A DNA stretch of 64,000 bases from QNYZ01 sp964577615 (GCA_964577615.1 CAZNZW010000007.1:8643-72642); one strand, 5' to 3'. Numbered from the stretch's first letter, positions 1 to 9,266 are shown. Notes: generated from the letters alone by a model not told the origin. Numbers and translations: made by a program.

Positions 1-1505
1 ATCTGTCTGTACTGGCATGGGTCGCGCTGTTGCCTCTGTTGTGGGCAATCGGCGGCATGTCCGCCGGCGGGGGATTTCGGCTCGGCTTTATCGCAGGATT
101 GACCCATTACCTGACGCTCATGTACTGGCTTGCCTATACCATGACCACGTACGGCGGGTTGCCCGGGTTCATGGCCGGCCCCATTCTTTTTTTACTGGCG
201 GCCTACCTGTCGCTTTTTCCGGCGGTCTTTGCCGGGCTTGTCGCCTTCTGCCGACTGGCCCCGCTTTCCGCCCTGTGTCTCATTCCGGCCGCCTGGGCGG
301 GGCTTGAATTTCTCCGTTCGTTTGTATTCTCCGGTTTTCCCTGGGGATTTCTGGGGCACAGCCAGTTTACGCACCTGGCCCTGATTCAGATGGCCGATAT
401 TTTTGGCGTCTATGGCGTGTCTTTTCTTATTGTGGCGGTCAACGTCGGCATTCTTCTGGCCGGCCGCTTTTTAACCGGCCCGCGCCAGGGCAATCCGCCT
501 GTTTCCGGTAAAACCGCCCTGACGGCAACGGCGCTGCTGGCTGCTGCATTTGTGGCCGCATTCGGGTACGGATACACGCGCATTCATTCCATCGATGCCC
601 TGTCAGCCGCTGCCGATACCCGGACAATTGCCGCCGTTCAGGGCAACATCGCCCAGGACATCAAGTGGCACCCCGGATTTGCCCGGGCCACCGTCGAAAA
701 ATACCTGCGCCTGTCCAGTGTTTTTAAAAACACCCGTACCGACCTTATCGTGTGGCCGGAGAGTGCAACGCCATTTTATCTGACCCGGGACCCCGGTTTT
801 ACCGGAATGGTTCTGGCCGGTATCCAGACAATCGGCACCGATTTTCTCGTCGGCAGCCCCTCCTTTTCCGACAATAATGGAAAAAGGCGTTACCACAACA
901 GCGCCTACCTCATCGACAGAACCGGTCATCCCCTTGACCGATGTGACAAGGCCCATCTGGTGCCTTTTGGCGAGTACGTGCCGTTTAAAAGATACCTCCC
1001 GTTTATCGGTAAAATTGTTGCCCAGGTAGGCGATTTCGTTCCCGGCCCCGTGGGCGACACCATCGCCTGGAGCGATCACCGCATCGGCGTTTTGATCTGC
1101 TACGAACTGATTTTTCCGAATCTGGCCCGCCGGCAGGTCCTGAACGGCGCATCCTTGCTGGTAAACCTGACCAACGACGCCTGGTATGGGCGGACCAGCG
1201 GCCCCTATCAGCATTTTGCCATGGCGGTTTTCCGGGCAATTGAAACCCGCCGGGCGCTGGTCCGCGCGGCCAACACGGGCATCAGCGGATTTATCGACCC
1301 CGTGGGACGCATCGACAAATCAACGCCGCTGTATACGGCCACCGCCATACGCCAGGCAGTTCCACTGCTTTCAATCGAAACCCCCTATGTCCGCGCAGGT
1401 GATCTGTTTGCCGCCGCCTGCCTGGCCATCTGGGGGTTATGGGCCGGCCGCCGGTTTATCGGCCGCAGCCGTTCCCGTCGGCAGCGCAATGGAAAAAGCG
1501 CCTGA
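1..1505 (+). CDS. lnt: Apolipoprotein N-acyltransferase (5' end outside window)
   Basis: Inner-membrane enzyme that transfers an acyl chain from a phospholipid to the N-terminal cysteine of lipoproteins, the last step of lipoprotein maturation. The reading frame is open from the first bases of the window, and the hydrophobic start (WVALLPLLWAIGG) matches the first membrane segment of Lnt, so the true start is upstream; a TTG at 30 is probably internal. Several membrane segments are followed by a periplasmic nitrilase domain in which the Glu-Lys-Cys triad is visible: WPESATP, KAHLVPFGEY and LICYELIF. A final membrane helix and a basic tail close the protein. It ends 81 bases before prfB. Family assignment is firm. 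Confidence 0.95.
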   Translation, partial: LSVLAWVALLPLLWAIGGMSAGGGFRLGFIAGLTHYLTLMYWLAYTMTTYGGLPGFMAGPILFLLAAYLSLFPAVFAGLVAFCRLAPLSALCLIPAAWAGLEFLRSFVFSGFPWGFLGHSQFTHLALIQMADIFGVYGVSFLIVAVNVGILLAGRFLTGPRQGNPPVSGKTALTATALLAAAFVAAFGYGYTRIHSIDALSAAADTRTIAAVQGNIAQDIKWHPGFARATVEKYLRLSSVFKNTRTDLIVWPESATPFYLTRDPGFTGMVLAGIQTIGTDFLVGSPSFSDNNGKRRYHNSAYLIDRTGHPLDRCDKAHLVPFGEYVPFKRYLPFIGKIVAQVGDFVPGPVGDTIAWSDHRIGVLICYELIFPNLARRQVLNGASLLVNLTNDAWYGRTSGPYQHFAMAVFRAIETRRALVRAANTGISGFIDPVGRIDKSTPLYTATAIRQAVPLLSIETPYVRAGDLFAAACLAIWGLWAGRRFIGRSRSRRQRNGKSA

Positions 1506-1543
1506 TTTTTTCCGCGCAGCTGGATTTTTACCCGAATTAAGAT

Positions 1544-1549
1544 TATAAT
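1544..1549 (+). promoter_or_regulatory. Possible -10 element upstream of prfB
   Basis: A perfect TATAAT lies 38 bases before the prfB start codon in an AT-richer spacer. No good -35 box is present at the usual distance (TGGATT is the nearest candidate), so this is only a suggestion that prfB has its own promoter in addition to read-through from lnt. Confidence 0.3.
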
Positions 1550-1586
1550 CCGTCCGAGTACCCATTATTTCATGACAGGAGGAACC

Positions 1587-2718
1587 ATGACCACCGAGAT
1601 CGAACAGCCCCTTGTTGCCCTGAAACAGAAACTTGACCGCATCAAGGAGTATCTTTGACCTGAGCAGCAAAAAACAGCGTCTGCTCGAAATCGAGTCTCT
1701 TATCTCCAGAGACGGTTTCTGGGATAATCCACCGGCCACCCGGCCGCTCCTGAAGGAACGGTCCCGCCTGGCCGGCCAGATTGACAAAATAGCCGCCCTG
1801 ACCTCGGACCTGGAAGAAACCGAAGTCCTGCTGCAGCTCGCCGTGGAAGAGTCTGATGCCGCCACCCTTGCCGAAGTGACTGATCAGCTGGACCGGCTCA
1901 AAAGCCAGATCGATGCCTTTTCTCTCAGCATGATGCTGAACGGTGAAGACGATGCCAACAACGCCATTGTGTCCATCAATGCCGGGGCCGGCGGTACCGA
2001 GGCCCAGGACTGGGCCGAAATGCTTTTCCGCATGTACCTGCGCTGGATTGAACGACGCGGGTTTGATTCTGAAATGATCGATTATCAGCCCGGCGAGGAA
2101 GCCGGCATCAAGAGCGTCACCTTTATTGTCAGCGGTGAATATGCCTTCGGGTATCTGAAAACGGAAACCGGCGTCCACCGCCTGGTCCGTATCTCGCCGT
2201 TTAACGCCAACGGCAAACGGCACACCTCTTTTGCCTCGGTCTTTGTCTATCCCGAATTAAACGATGAAATCGTCATCGATATTGAAGACAAAGACCTGCG
2301 CATCGATGTCTTCCGGGCCAGCGGCGCCGGCGGCCAGCACGTTAACAAAACAAGCAGCGCCATCCGGATCACCCACCTGCCCACGGGGGTCGTTGTTCAA
2401 TGCCAGCAGGAAAAATCCCAGCACCGCAATCGTGAAATCGCCCTGAACGTCCTCCAGTCCCGCCTGCATCAGCTGGAAAAAGACAGACAGGACGCGCAGC
2501 GTCAGCAACTCCACGACGGCAAGGATAATATTGCCTGGGGCAGCCAGATCCGGTCCTATGTCCTGCACCCATACCAGATGGTCAAGGACCACCGGACGAA
2601 CATCGAAAAGGGAAATGTCGCCGAAGTTCTGAATGGCGGGCTGGATCCGTTCATCGAATCCATGCTGATGATGAAAAACACACCGGGCCACCCGGCAAAT
2701 CCTTTGGATGGAAAATGA
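1587..2718 (+). CDS. prfB: Peptide chain release factor 2, expressed by programmed +1 frameshift
   Basis: Class I release factor that recognises UGA and UAA stop codons and triggers peptide release. The coding sequence starts at ATG 1587 behind AGGAGG and reads 23 codons to an in-frame TGA at 1656-1658; a +1 shift at CTT-TGA continues into the long frame that ends at 2718, giving about 376 residues against 365 in E. coli. The main frame holds the SPF tripeptide that reads the stop codon (RISPFNANGK) and the catalytic GGQ motif (GAGGQHVNK). A continuous frame exists only from a TTG at 1633, which would lose the N-terminus. It overlaps the next gene by ATGA. Confidence 0.97.
1644..1659 (+). other. 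RF2 autoregulatory frameshift site
   Basis: A Shine-Dalgarno-like AAGGAG (1644-1649), three bases, then CTT TGA C (1653-1659). This is the same arrangement and the same 3-base spacing as the E. coli prfB site (AGGGGG-TAT-CTTTGAC). When RF2 is scarce the ribosome slips +1 on CTT instead of terminating at TGA, so the factor controls its own level. The intact motif shows the apparent frameshift is functional, not a sequencing error. Confidence 0.96.
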
Positions 2719-3275
2719 TCGATCCGGTCGGCATCATTACCGAATTTTATCGTCCCGGCACCCGGATTTACGACATCTTCATGGTCCATGCCGAAGCGGT
2801 TGCCGGGCGGGCCGTGGCCACGGCCGAAAAGGTGCCCCACCTGGCACCGGATATCCCATTTATCCGGCAGGCGGCCTGGCTGCATGATATCGGTATCTAT
2901 CTGACCCATGCGCCCGGTCTGGATTGTCATGGCGGCGCTCCGTATCTGTGTCATGGCGTTCTGGGACGCCGGCTGATGGAAGAACACGGTTATCCTGACC
3001 ATGGGCTGGTGTGCGAGCGCCACATCGGCGTGGGAATCGATGCAACGGAAATCCGGCGGCGCCATCTGCCCCTGCCCGTACGGGACATGCGCCCCGTATC
3101 CATTGAAGAACAGATTGTCTGCTACGCCGATAAATTTTATTCAAAGACCCGGGGCAATCAGCCCAGATCGGTTGCCGACATTATCAAGGGGCTGGCCGTT
3201 TACGGCCAGGATAAAGTACAGATATTCCGCCAGTGGGTCGACCGGTTTGAAAAGGATGTTCCCGGCACCCTATGA
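2715..3275 (+). CDS. HD-domain phosphohydrolase family protein
   Basis: 186 residues with the HD-superfamily metal-binding pattern: an early His (VHAEAV), the HDIG dyad in WLHDIGIY, a later His (ERHIGVG) and a C-terminal Asp (CYADKFYSK). The family hydrolyses phosphomonoesters or phosphodiesters, often of nucleotides; the substrate here cannot be told. The start ATG overlaps the prfB stop (ATGA), so translation is probably coupled. Its 3' end overlaps the convergent pqiC gene by six bases, leaving no room for a separate terminator. Soluble, no signal peptide seen. Confidence 0.8.
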   Translation: MIDPVGIITEFYRPGTRIYDIFMVHAEAVAGRAVATAEKVPHLAPDIPFIRQAAWLHDIGIYLTHAPGLDCHGGAPYLCHGVLGRRLMEEHGYPDHGLVCERHIGVGIDATEIRRRHLPLPVRDMRPVSIEEQIVCYADKFYSKTRGNQPRSVADIIKGLAVYGQDKVQIFRQWVDRFEKDVPGTL

Positions 3276-3905
3276 ACCGGCCGCTTTCTGCATGGTCATC
3301 ATTGCGGCGGCAATTTCCCGGCTTAGGGTTTTAACCCCCCGGCTCAACGCGTCCACCATGGCCGGATACACCTGATCCCCCTGGGCTTTCCCGCGGATGG
3401 CTTCCTCGGCAACTGTTTTGCCCCGGCGGGCCAGCTGGGGACGGCCGGGTACCCGAATCGTCCAGTACGCTTCGAGCCGGACACGCGCATCCGGCCCCCC
3501 CTCAAACCGGCGAAGATGGACAAGCACCTGATAATCCGGCGGCGGCGCGGCCTCCAGATTGTGGATATAGACATGGTCCGAGTGCAGCAGCACTCCCAGG
3601 TTCTCGGCCAGTTCCAGGGAAATACTGTCGGCCGGGGAATCGGCCCAGCGGTGATATTCAACAATCCGGATCTGGTTTTCGGCGCTGCGGACAACCATCT
3701 GCGGCCGATCCAGGTAACCGGGAACCCGGATCGGGCCAACGACCACCCGGAGCGGCGATATCCGTTTTTCACCCGCGGCCGGCGTCATTGCGCTCAAGGT
3801 ATAAAAATGAACCGGCGGCGACGCGATGCTGCACCCCCCCAGAAAAATCAACGCCATCAGGAACCCGGCGCCCCGGCGCCAGTGGCGATGGACCGCATCT
3901 GTCAT
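3270..3905 (-). CDS. pqiC: PqiC/YmbA family lipoprotein of the Pqi lipid-transport system
   Basis: 211 residues. A basic N-terminus and hydrophobic helix end in a lipobox (IFLGGC), so the mature protein should be lipid-anchored. The body resembles the ABC-transport auxiliary lipoprotein family (YmbA/PqiC): the FYTLS segment soon after the anchor, VVVGPIRVPGYLDRPQ and the RWADSP region. In E. coli PqiC is an outer-membrane lipoprotein that docks the PqiB tunnel. Its start overlaps the end of pqiB by four bases (ATGA), the normal operon order. Last gene of the operon. Confidence 0.85.
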   Translation of the reverse strand: MTDAVHRHWRRGAGFLMALIFLGGCSIASPPVHFYTLSAMTPAAGEKRISPLRVVVGPIRVPGYLDRPQMVVRSAENQIRIVEYHRWADSPADSISLELAENLGVLLHSDHVYIHNLEAAPPPDYQVLVHLRRFEGGPDARVRLEAYWTIRVPGRPQLARRGKTVAEEAIRGKAQGDQVYPAMVDALSRGVKTLSREIAAAMMTMQKAAGS

Positions 3906-5560
3906 TTTTTCTCCTTTCCGAAAATAAACGTTTCCGGATGGCGTTCGATAAAATCGGTTAACGTCCGCAGCGACCGGGCCGCCCGGGCGATTTCATTCAG
4001 AGCCGATCTGGCGGAGTACTGGAGATCCGAATTGGTATCCAGAATCGCACGGGCCGAGGCAAGCGACTGCCGGGCCTGCTGCAGCGTTGTGATCACTTCG
4101 GGCGTTACCCTTGAATGAACGCTGTCGACCAGCTCTTTAAGATCATCGAGGACGCCGTTGAGCCGGGCCAGGGTCTGCGGAAGGGCCGGATTGTTGGACA
4201 GATCCTTAATATTCTGAATAATCGTCTGGATATCCGTCAATATTGTCCCCAGAGGCATCGATTCCAGTTTATCCAGCATTCGGATCACCTGGTTGCCAAC
4301 GGTTTCGATCCGACCGGGCATGGTCGGCAGACGGGGATAATCGCCACTCCAGTCGATCCGGTTTTTCCGGACATTCTTATAGATATCAAATTCGACGATC
4401 TGTTGGCCGGTGAGCAGGTTCCCTATTTTCAGCTGCGCCCGCATCCCTTTGGCCACCAGGCGGTCAACGATCGGCTTGAGCGCATCCACGCCGGTCAGGG
4501 GCGGATTTGGGATCAGCCGCTCCGGTTCCACTTCGATGAGCACCGGGATGTTAAACGTCACCGACGGCTCATCGAATTCCACACCGATGTTCACAACCCG
4601 GCCGATGTGAATGCCCCTGAATTCAACCGGCGCCCCCACTTCCAGCCCCCGCACGGACCCCCTGAAATAAAGCAGCCAGCGGGTCTTGAGCGCATAATGC
4701 CGGATCTGGCTCAATTTATAATCCGGGTAGAGTGTAAACACCTGTTCTTTGCCGGTCACCTTGGTCCTGGGCAGATCTTCGGGCAGATTGTACGCAATGC
4801 CTCCCATCAGCAGGCTCGCCAGGGTCGCCGCCCGGAATTTAATGCCATCGGCATCAAGGGAAAGGTCGATCCCGCTGATATTCCAGAAACGGGAATCTTT
4901 AAACACAAACGTATGGTAAGGGGCACGGATAAAGATGGTGAACTTGACCTTTTCTCCATCAGCGGCCAGTTCATAGGCAACCACCTGCCCCACTTTAATC
5001 TGCCGGTAGTAGACCGGCGAGCCGATGTCCAGGGAGCCCCGCTGGTCGGCCACCAGTGAAAAATGCCGGCCCGGCGTATTCGACGTAATGGCCGGCGGTT
5101 TTTCCAGCCCCTTGAAATGATCCGTGAATTCACCGGCCGTGCCGGGATCCAGCGTGATATACGCACCGGAAAACAACGTATCAAGACCGGTCACCTCGGT
5201 GGCCGCCACCCGCGCCCGCACCACCCAGAAGCGGGTATTTTCGGAAAGCAGCTCTTCGGCCTGTTTGTCCAGCTGTGCCCTGACAATCACATGACGTTGA
5301 TCCGGGCTTAAAAGGATTTTAACCACCTTGCCCAGTTCGACTTCCTTGAACCTGATTTTGGTCTTTCCCGCTTCCAGTTCCCGGGCGGATTCAAAAGTGA
5401 TGGTGATCAGCGGCCCTTTTTCGGTGACCGCACGGTAAATCAGCCAGGCGCCGACCGCCGCCGCGATCAGCGGTATCACCCAGACCAGGGACAGTTTCCC
5501 CCGGGTGGAGCGTACCTCCGGTTCTGGAAAATCGTCGACACCCGGTATGTTATGATTCAT
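3902..5560 (-). CDS. pqiB: PqiB, triple MCE-domain intermembrane transport protein
   Basis: 552 residues. One N-terminal membrane helix (LVWVIPLIAAAVGAWLIY) is followed by three MCE/MlaD domains (about residues 35-130, 145-240 and 275-375) and a long C-terminal helical region with heptad-like Leu spacing, matching the needle of E. coli PqiB that forms a lipid tunnel across the periplasm. I chose ATG 5560, residue 14 of the longest frame, because AGGGA lies in front of it and the upstream part is not family-like. That start overlaps the end of the preceding pqiA half by 11 bases. Family is firm. Confidence 0.9.
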   Translation of the reverse strand: MNHNIPGVDDFPEPEVRSTRGKLSLVWVIPLIAAAVGAWLIYRAVTEKGPLITITFESARELEAGKTKIRFKEVELGKVVKILLSPDQRHVIVRAQLDKQAEELLSENTRFWVVRARVAATEVTGLDTLFSGAYITLDPGTAGEFTDHFKGLEKPPAITSNTPGRHFSLVADQRGSLDIGSPVYYRQIKVGQVVAYELAADGEKVKFTIFIRAPYHTFVFKDSRFWNISGIDLSLDADGIKFRAATLASLLMGGIAYNLPEDLPRTKVTGKEQVFTLYPDYKLSQIRHYALKTRWLLYFRGSVRGLEVGAPVEFRGIHIGRVVNIGVEFDEPSVTFNIPVLIEVEPERLIPNPPLTGVDALKPIVDRLVAKGMRAQLKIGNLLTGQQIVEFDIYKNVRKNRIDWSGDYPRLPTMPGRIETVGNQVIRMLDKLESMPLGTILTDIQTIIQNIKDLSNNPALPQTLARLNGVLDDLKELVDSVHSRVTPEVITTLQQARQSLASARAILDTNSDLQYSARSALNEIARAARSLRTLTDFIERHPETFIFGKEKK

Positions 5561-6191
5561 GACGTTTTTCCCTGGCATCCCAGATAAGACGCGGGTCAAA
5601 GCTCATTGCCGCCAGCATGGTTGTAATCACCACCGCCGCAAAGAACAGGGCTCCCTGTCCGGCGCGCACCTCGGCGATGGCGCCAAGATTGATCAGGGCC
5701 ACCAGAATCGTCACGGCAAAAATATCCACCATGGACCACCTGCCCACGGTTTCCGTAATCCGGTACAGCCGGGTACGGTCCCCTGGCCGCCAGGCCGATC
5801 GACGGTGTACCGAGATCAATAAAAAAAACAGAACCAGCAGTTTGATGATCGGAATCAGCACGCTGGCCACAAAAATAATCATGGCAATCCCCCACATCCC
5901 GGTTTTAATGAAATAGAGCACCCCGCCGATGATGGTGTTTGCCTGGAAGGCCCCCATCTGGGTCGCGCGGGTAATGGGCAGCAGGTTGGCGGGAAAATAA
6001 AACAATACCGCCGCAAGGGTCAGTGCCCAGGTGCGGGCCAGGCTGTTGACCTTCCGAACATGAAGACGGGTATGACAGCGGGGGCATCTGGCCACCCGTT
6101 TCCCCATGGCCCGGGGCGCCCGGCACAGGAGGTGGCAATCCGGGCAATCCACCAGCCCGGCCCGGCGGGACGTCATGTGAAAAGTATCCAT
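5550..6191 (-). CDS. pqiA: PqiA domain protein, C-terminal-half homologue
   Basis: 213 residues: an N-terminal zinc ribbon with two Cys pairs (CPDCHLLC and CPRCHTRL), then four hydrophobic segments with the PqiA signatures LARTWALTLAAVLFYFPANL and VGRWSMVDIF. E. coli PqiA is one protein of about 417 residues made of two such halves; here each half is its own gene. The stop of the upstream half and this start share a base (TAATG), so the two are probably made in equal amounts and work as a pair with PqiB and PqiC. Confidence 0.88.
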   Translation of the reverse strand: MDTFHMTSRRAGLVDCPDCHLLCRAPRAMGKRVARCPRCHTRLHVRKVNSLARTWALTLAAVLFYFPANLLPITRATQMGAFQANTIIGGVLYFIKTGMWGIAMIIFVASVLIPIIKLLVLFFLLISVHRRSAWRPGDRTRLYRITETVGRWSMVDIFAVTILVALINLGAIAEVRAGQGALFFAAVVITTMLAAMSFDPRLIWDAREKRHES

Positions 6192-6826
6192 TACGCATAC
6201 CCCCGCTTCTGCCAGAATCGGTGAGAATCAATACTTGCGGTAACCCCGGCCAGAACAAAAATCAGGATCAAGAGGGCATACAGCGACCCGCCGGCGATAA
6301 TGGTGGCCATCTCGGATAATTTGACGACAGATACCAGGACACCCAGCATAAATACTTCCAGCATACTCCAGGGACGCAGCTTCTCGATCATACGGAAAAC
6401 ATCGGGTAAAAAGGGTGCCGACCAGTCTAAATACAGGGGGATGAAAACGTAAAGTAATCCGGCAATCTGAAGCAGCGGTACCAGAAACACCGTCAGAAAA
6501 ACAAGCCCGGCTACCATCCACAGCCCCTCGGCATAAAGGGCCGCCACGCCTGACAGCAATACCACCTGACGAACCTGTCCTTTCAAGCCCAGGGACAGGA
6601 AAGGAAACGCATTGGCAATGAGAAAAAGGATCAGTCCCGTAATCGTCAGCGCGAGAATCCTGTCGGCATGCCGTGCCCGGGCGCGAACCAGGACAGCCCC
6701 GCACCGCACGCATCTGGCCATGTGCCCGTCGGGAACAGGCCGCAGGCGGTGCAGCAGGTCACATTCGTGACAGGCAATCACCGTCGACGGGTCCGGGGGG
6801 AACTGGCTCATGGATGACGGATTCAT
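6191..6826 (-). CDS. pqiA: PqiA domain protein, N-terminal-half homologue
   Basis: 211 residues from ATG 6826. The open frame runs 141 bases further upstream, but that part crosses into the preceding gene and is not family-like. A zinc ribbon (CHECDLLHRL and CVRCGAVL) precedes membrane segments with PqiA-type motifs: ADRILALTITGLILFLIANA and LRPWSMLEVFMLGVLVS. It corresponds to the first half of full-length PqiA. First pqi gene of the operon, 37 bases after the queuosine-precursor transporter gene, so a shared transcript is likely. Confidence 0.87.
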   Translation of the reverse strand: MNPSSMSQFPPDPSTVIACHECDLLHRLRPVPDGHMARCVRCGAVLVRARARHADRILALTITGLILFLIANAFPFLSLGLKGQVRQVVLLSGVAALYAEGLWMVAGLVFLTVFLVPLLQIAGLLYVFIPLYLDWSAPFLPDVFRMIEKLRPWSMLEVFMLGVLVSVVKLSEMATIIAGGSLYALLILIFVLAGVTASIDSHRFWQKRGYA

Positions 6827-6863
6827 GACTATCCAATTTTTAAAACACAGAAAGAAACGCGGA

Positions 6864-7520
6864 TCAAACCACCGGGTCCGGTACCTGCTCAGGTGGCGCC
6901 CCGGTTCGCTGGTGCAGCATCCAGACGGCAAAATAAAAAACCGGCGTATCGAGCAGGGCGATGGCAAGCTTGACCACCCACTGGCCCATGATCAACGGCC
7001 AGACCGGCATGGTCCCGTAAAAAGCGATGGTGATAAACAAAACCGAGTCAATGAACTGGGAAATCGCCGTGGACAGATTATTTCGCAGCCACAGGTGCCG
7101 GCCCTGGGTGATCCGCTTGAGAAAATGAAATACATATACATCGTGGAACTGGCTGACCAGATAGGCGATAAAGGACGCCACAATAATCCGCGACGTACTC
7201 CCCAACACCGCCTGGAATCCTGCTTCGCCATGCCAGATCGGCGCCTTGGGCCACACCCGTGCCACCTGCACCAGAATCAGCACAACGATCAGGGAGATAA
7301 ACCCGCCGATGACCATCTGCTTGGCCCGCTGTTTGCCCCATATCTCACTGACCACATCGGTACAGATAAAGGTGACCGAGTACGCCAGAACCCCCGCAGG
7401 CACCAGCAGCCCGAACAAGGTGATGATTTTGCTGGCCAGAACGGAAGAGATGGTCATCCCGCCGATGAATATGCTGACAATGATAATCAGCGCGCTGTCG
7501 TTATTGTGGGTTGATGTCAA
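6864..7520 (-). CDS. Queuosine precursor transporter (VUT/YhhQ family)
   Basis: 218 residues, about six hydrophobic segments. Family features of YhhQ/DUF165 are clear: the SSVLASKI segment near the N-terminus, YSVTFICTDVVSEIWG in the middle, and FIDSVLFITIAF near the end. YhhQ imports queuosine precursors (preQ0/preQ1) for modification of the tRNA wobble base. The start is TTG 7520 with AAGGAG six bases upstream. I looked in the 5' region for a preQ1 riboswitch and could not support one. Heads the pqi gene run, though the functions are unrelated. Confidence 0.88.
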   Translation of the reverse strand: MTSTHNNDSALIIIVSIFIGGMTISSVLASKIITLFGLLVPAGVLAYSVTFICTDVVSEIWGKQRAKQMVIGGFISLIVVLILVQVARVWPKAPIWHGEAGFQAVLGSTSRIIVASFIAYLVSQFHDVYVFHFLKRITQGRHLWLRNNLSTAISQFIDSVLFITIAFYGTMPVWPLIMGQWVVKLAIALLDTPVFYFAVWMLHQRTGAPPEQVPDPVV

Positions 7521-7869
7521 TCGTTACTCCTTCGAACACAGACCGTTTACCCCTGCCTGGATAAAAGCCACGACACCGGCATGTTGTTTCCGGCACCGTT
7601 AAGCCGCATCCGGCAGTATATTATTTAAAATCCATTCCAGAGTCCCCACATGACCACTACTGGTGGGCATGTGAGTAATGCATCCGGCTCAACAGCCAAT
7701 GATCACTTAAATATCGGATTCAGAGAGGATTGTCAATCTGGATTCTTTCCGTGATTTTAATGATATACATCATGGAGGCGGGATAAAACAGCAACAGAAC
7801 AGATAGCCGGGATACCAGAACCGCCATTTGAAGGGGATGCGGAATCATTCCACAAGGATACCGCCCCGT
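7521..7869. other. Non-coding spacer with an inverted repeat
   Basis: Upstream of the TTG-start transporter gene and downstream of the beta-helix gene, both on the - strand. I see no convincing gene here. It should contain the promoter of the transporter-pqi operon. The only clear structure is the imperfect inverted repeat listed separately. Confidence 0.6.
7647..7673. repeat. Inverted repeat (11-bp arms, one mismatch)
   Basis: Left arm CACATGACCAC, five-base loop, right arm GTGGGCATGTG. On the - strand it lies about 200 bases after the beta-helix gene stop and has no T-run directly after it, so it is either a factor-independent terminator of poor quality or a protein-binding dyad. Confidence 0.45.
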
Positions 7870-9222
7870 CTACCTGCCAAGGAGGAGATAAATGCAGGGA
7901 GAAAGGGTAATTCCGGAAAACGGCCCGGATGACGCATATTCGTAGGCGCCGATATCAATGGCGGATCCCTGCGGCCGGGATCTGCCGGTAATGTCTATTG
8001 CCGGAGACGTCCAGCCGCGATAAGCGGATAAGCCGGCATCTATGGCCGGCGATCCCGCGGACAGACGATAATCCCCCGCCGCATAATCCTGGAACAAGTC
8101 GGCAAGCGTGGCAAGAAAAGATCCGTTGCCGTACCCCATGCCCTGCCATTGTCGAAGGGTGAGCAGGGTATTATCCCGGTCCGGAGTAAATCGGTCGACC
8201 ACAATATTGTGAGCACTTGCAAACCCCGTGCTGTCAGAATCAATCGCAATACTGCCGCCCCAGGCCTCACTTATCAGGATATTGTTAAAGACCGTATTTC
8301 CCCCGCCTTCCGCCGTCAGCCGAACGGCCCAGCCGCCATCTGCAGGAATATGGATGGTATTGTTCATAATGATCAGGTTTTTAGGCCCTGCGGCCGCATC
8401 AATGGCATAGGCCCGGATTCCGTTTAAACGGTTGTTATAGATCAGATTGTTGCGGATAACCGAATCCTGAACGCCATCCATATTCAGACCGTTCTGACCG
8501 TTGTTGTATATCTGGTTCTGTTCAACAGTCATGTGGCTGATAATCCCGTCTCCGCCGATGGAAAGGTCGCCGTTGAAGTGGATGCCCGCTTTGGGGCACC
8601 CGTGAATACGGTTTTGGCGAATAATGGTCCCATCCGTACCGGCATTGGCCATATACATGCAGTGGGTGGTACCTTGCGCTCCCCAGCCGCAATGGTCGAT
8701 TTCATTTTCCTCAACCAGTGAATCGGCCACCTCGGACAGATACATGCCCACGGAGCCGCTGCCCACCACTTTATTCCCGCTGATGATCAACCCATGCACG
8801 GGCTTTGTCGGCTGTGCGCCCCGGTGGGCAATACCCATTTCATCGACGCCGGAAACGGTGAACCCTTTAATGGTTATATAGCTGACATTCCGCAGATGAA
8901 CACCATACCCGTCAGGGGTTTGTTGATCGATAACCGCCGCATCTCCCAAAGCTTCGAATTTTATCCGGGAGCCGGGGGTCCCGCTCTGGGTAAGCCTGAA
9001 GCCGGCATAGCGCCCGTCTGCAACAAGAACCGTATCTCCCGGGACCACTGTGTCGGCTGCTTTCTGTAATGTCGCAAACGGCTGTCCGGAAGTCCCCGGA
9101 TGCGAATCAGACCCACCGGGGGGCGGGGCCACGTAATACGTGGCGGCCGCAACAGGCATCACATATAATATAGCGACAAGAAAGCCGAGATGAACACTTC
9201 GGGGGGGAAAAAAATGGGCCAT
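7870..9222 (-). CDS. Secreted right-handed beta-helix (pectate-lyase-like) protein
   Basis: 450 residues. An N-terminal signal peptide ends near VAAATYYV. A DUF1565-type start (ATLQKAADTVVPGDTVLVADG) leads into repeated short strands with Asn ladders (NNLIYNNRLNGI, NNTIHIPADG), the pattern of a parallel beta-helix as in pectate lyases, polysaccharide lyases and adhesins. The end (SAGSPAIDAG, AIDIGAYEY) matches the choice-of-anchor Q domain of surface proteins. The true substrate is not evident and no catalytic residues are clear. ATG 9222 has AGGAG seven bases ahead. It appears to be a single-gene unit. Confidence 0.82.
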   Translation of the reverse strand: MAHFFPPRSVHLGFLVAILYVMPVAAATYYVAPPPGGSDSHPGTSGQPFATLQKAADTVVPGDTVLVADGRYAGFRLTQSGTPGSRIKFEALGDAAVIDQQTPDGYGVHLRNVSYITIKGFTVSGVDEMGIAHRGAQPTKPVHGLIISGNKVVGSGSVGMYLSEVADSLVEENEIDHCGWGAQGTTHCMYMANAGTDGTIIRQNRIHGCPKAGIHFNGDLSIGGDGIISHMTVEQNQIYNNGQNGLNMDGVQDSVIRNNLIYNNRLNGIRAYAIDAAAGPKNLIIMNNTIHIPADGGWAVRLTAEGGGNTVFNNILISEAWGGSIAIDSDSTGFASAHNIVVDRFTPDRDNTLLTLRQWQGMGYGNGSFLATLADLFQDYAAGDYRLSAGSPAIDAGLSAYRGWTSPAIDITGRSRPQGSAIDIGAYEYASSGPFSGITLSPCIYLLLGR

Positions 9223-9266
9223 GTATTCACTCCTGTCTATGCACTTGATGCAACGGGGAACCCCTG

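Noticed and set aside
1633..1658. prfB as a frameshifted pseudogene or with a TTG start at 1633
   Set aside because: The full CTTTGAC slippery site with upstream Shine-Dalgarno at correct spacing shows programmed frameshifting from ATG 1587.
7521..7620. preQ1 riboswitch upstream of the queuosine-precursor transporter
   Set aside because: Expected by function, but neither the preQ1-I core with its C-rich and A-rich tail nor a preQ1-II-like layout could be drawn with confidence. A covariance search would be decisive.
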